Assembly: GCA_023384575.1 (NCBI GenBank)
Contig: JAHDVP010000002.1
Location: 71,479-135,478 of the forward strand
Direction of reading: 5' to 3'
Source: Acidobacteriota bacterium
GTDB taxonomy: Bacteria > Acidobacteriota > Vicinamibacteria > Vicinamibacterales > JAFNAJ01
Length of the DNA stretch: 64,000 nt
The position numbers and the translations under genes are program-made. Under the pieces are notes generated by a model, which saw only the letters and a program-made list of their open reading frames with translations, did not search any database and was not told the DNA's origin. Of the stretch, positions 62,765 through 64,000 are shown in pieces. Position 1 is the first letter of the stretch; each line of letters starts with the position of its first letter.

Positions 62765-63676
62765 ATGGTGCCGGCAGCCGCGTCGACGGTCGTCGTGATG
62801 CGCGATCGCGCGGACACGTCCCGGGGAGGCGGCCTCGAAGTGTACTTGCTCCGGCGTGCGGCCGGGGCGGCATTCCTGGCCGATGCGTGTGTCTTCCCGG
62901 GCGGACGCGTCGATGCCGCGCTCGACGCCGCGCTGGCCGAATCGCTGGCCGGCGCGATGGCCTCGCTCCCCGTTCCGTCGCTGGCCCGTCCCGGAGAGTA
63001 TGCCCTGCACCTTGCCGCCGGGCTGCGCGAGTTGTTCGAGGAAGCCGGCCTGCTGCTGGCCGACACATCCGACGGCACCGACATCGCGCTCGATGCCGGC
63101 ACCCTGCCGCTTGCCGCGCTCCGCCACGCGGTGGCGTCGGGTCGCACCCCTCTCGAGCAGGCCTGCACCAGCCTCGGCGGCCGGCTGAGGCCCGAACGAC
63201 TCGTGCCCCAGTCGCGGTGGATCACCCCGCCGGGCGAGGCCCGACGCTTCGACACGTGGGTGTTCCTCGCCCAGGCGCCAGCCGGGCAAACGCCGTCGCC
63301 CGACGGCGGGGAGACCTCCGCCGGCCGGTGGGTGGCGCCAGCTGACGCCCTCGCCCGCGCTGAAGCCGGCGAGATGATCCTGGCGCCGCCAACCTCCCGC
63401 ACGCTCGAGCACCTGCTGCCGTTCCGGTCGGTCGCCGAGGCCCTCGAGGCGGCCAGACGCGTGGCGCCCGCCACCTATGCCCCGATGCCGGTGCGCACGC
63501 CGGATGGCGACTGCATGGTGCTGCCCGGCGACCCGCTCTACCCGGTCGAGGGGCCGGGTGCCCCGCTGGGGATCCCCGTTCCAGGCGCCACCCGGTTCCA
63601 GCGGATCGGCGGGCGCTGGCGATCGGTCGACGCTGTTACGATCGCGCCCCGTTTCACCACTACGTCTTCACCGTGA
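62765..63676 (+). CDS. Nudix hydrolase with split Nudix box
   Basis: 303 residues from the ATG at 62765. The ATG at 62753 falls inside the -10, so it is unlikely. VYLLRRAAGAAFLADACVFPGG opens the Nudix fold. The REUxEExGU part is RELFEEAGLL, but it lies about 50 residues after the first glycine, so the box is interrupted by an insertion, as in mammalian NUDT19. Catalytic glutamates are kept. NUDT19 cleaves CoA and similar diphosphates. The substrate here is not known. The stop is followed at once by a partial copy of the dispersed element. Confidence 0.85.
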   Translation: MVPAAASTVVVMRDRADTSRGGGLEVYLLRRAAGAAFLADACVFPGGRVDAALDAALAESLAGAMASLPVPSLARPGEYALHLAAGLRELFEEAGLLLADTSDGTDIALDAGTLPLAALRHAVASGRTPLEQACTSLGGRLRPERLVPQSRWITPPGEARRFDTWVFLAQAPAGQTPSPDGGETSAGRWVAPADALARAEAGEMILAPPTSRTLEHLLPFRSVAEALEAARRVAPATYAPMPVRTPDGDCMVLPGDPLYPVEGPGAPLGIPVPGATRFQRIGGRWRSVDAVTIAPRFTTTSSP

Positions 63677-63730
63677 TGGGACATTCGGCTTGCGGCGAAC
63701 GGCCTGTGGCAACCGACCGGCACGCTGCGG
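63665..63730 (+). repeat. dispersed non-coding element, partial copy C
   Basis: GACATTCGGCTTGCG (63680-63694) is identical to copy B and the next 30 bases are related (CGAACGGCC...AACCGACCGG). The similarity then stops. It begins inside the last codons of the Nudix gene, in the same orientation as copy B. Confidence 0.55.
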
Positions 63731-63812
63731 ACTGGGGTCCCCGACCCGACGCCCGGGATCGCCAGCCGGCTCGTCGTCTCGAGAAGGTTGCGCGCGAGGG
63801 GGCGATCCAACC

Positions 63813-64000
63813 ATGAACCCGTTCGACGCCGGTCCCTCGTCGGCACCATCGCCCGGGTGGCTGCGCCAGGTTGTCGGTCAGGCCCCGTTGCTGGCGGGGT
63901 GGCTCCTGGTCCTGGCCCTGCTCCCGGCGACCCCCGCCGCCAGGCAAAGCCCTGGAGCCGCCGGCAGGCTGGCCGAGGCCATGGCCGCGTATCAGGCCCA
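63813..64000 (+). CDS. exported protein, N-terminal fragment
   Basis: The gene runs off the right edge after about 62 residues. A hydrophobic stretch LLAGWLLVLALLPATPAA (about 28-45) followed by small residues looks like a signal peptide or anchor. The following GRLAEAMAAYQAQ could be the start of a helical (perhaps TPR) domain. No family can be named. Confidence 0.6.
   Translation, partial: MNPFDAGPSSAPSPGWLRQVVGQAPLLAGWLLVLALLPATPAARQSPGAAGRLAEAMAAYQA

Overview
This is a very GC-rich bacterial chromosome segment with densely packed housekeeping genes. There are no phage, plasmid, insertion-sequence or CRISPR signals. The left edge carries the end of a MacB/FtsX permease of the kind duplicated many times in Acidobacteriota (ADOP type). 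Together with a bactofilin, TPR lipoproteins and intergenic GC-rich palindromes, this suggests an acidobacterium, perhaps class Vicinamibacteria. That placement is inference from gene content, not from a marker gene.

Layout. 1-2.1 kb: permease end, GNAT acetyltransferase, YceI protein and its likely MarR regulator. 2.2-6.9 kb: tRNA-Pro(GGG), MerR regulator, GTPase Der, a 479-bp regulatory/repeat region, an HU/IHF protein, an M50 protease and a small membrane protein. 6.9-16.2 kb: a long minus-strand run galE, MsbA-like ABC exporter, yicC, gmk, rpoZ, coaBC, family-4 uracil-DNA glycosylase, priA. 16.3-24.2 kb: exopolysaccharide cluster (four GT4 and one GT2 glycosyltransferases, a phosphoglycosyltransferase, UDP-glucuronate decarboxylase). 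24.2-32.7 kb: pgsA, a TPR/SLH lipoprotein, hflX, Kef-type antiporter, MFS pump, glpX, methyltransferase, bactofilin. 33-36.6 kb: cysteine desulfurase, mnmA, trxB, trxA. 36.8-42.3 kb: glycogen synthase with a long basic tail, orphan FdhE-like protein, D,D-carboxypeptidase, M20 peptidase. 42.9-44.4 kb: rfbA-rfbC. 44.7-49.3 kb: tyrosine/homogentisate operon hppD-hmgA-unknown-fahA. 49.6-56.2 kb: RRM protein, ferredoxin, SDR, a symporter/peptidase module, TPR protein. 56.3-60.3 kb: modABC, then a fluoride riboswitch with crcB and a double-DUF190 protein. 60.4-64 kb: metK, ROK kinase, Nudix hydrolase and a truncated gene.

Promoters are unusually readable in several places. marR and der have near-consensus sigma-70 promoters whose predicted start is the A of the ATG, so they look leaderless. 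Operator-like inverted repeats sit inside the marR promoter and across the der promoter.

The least explained item is a roughly 100-bp non-coding element. One copy plus a diverged inverted partner lies just downstream of a TTGACA-17-TATGAT promoter before the HU gene. A second full copy precedes the cysteine desulfurase gene, and a partial third lies near 63.7 kb.
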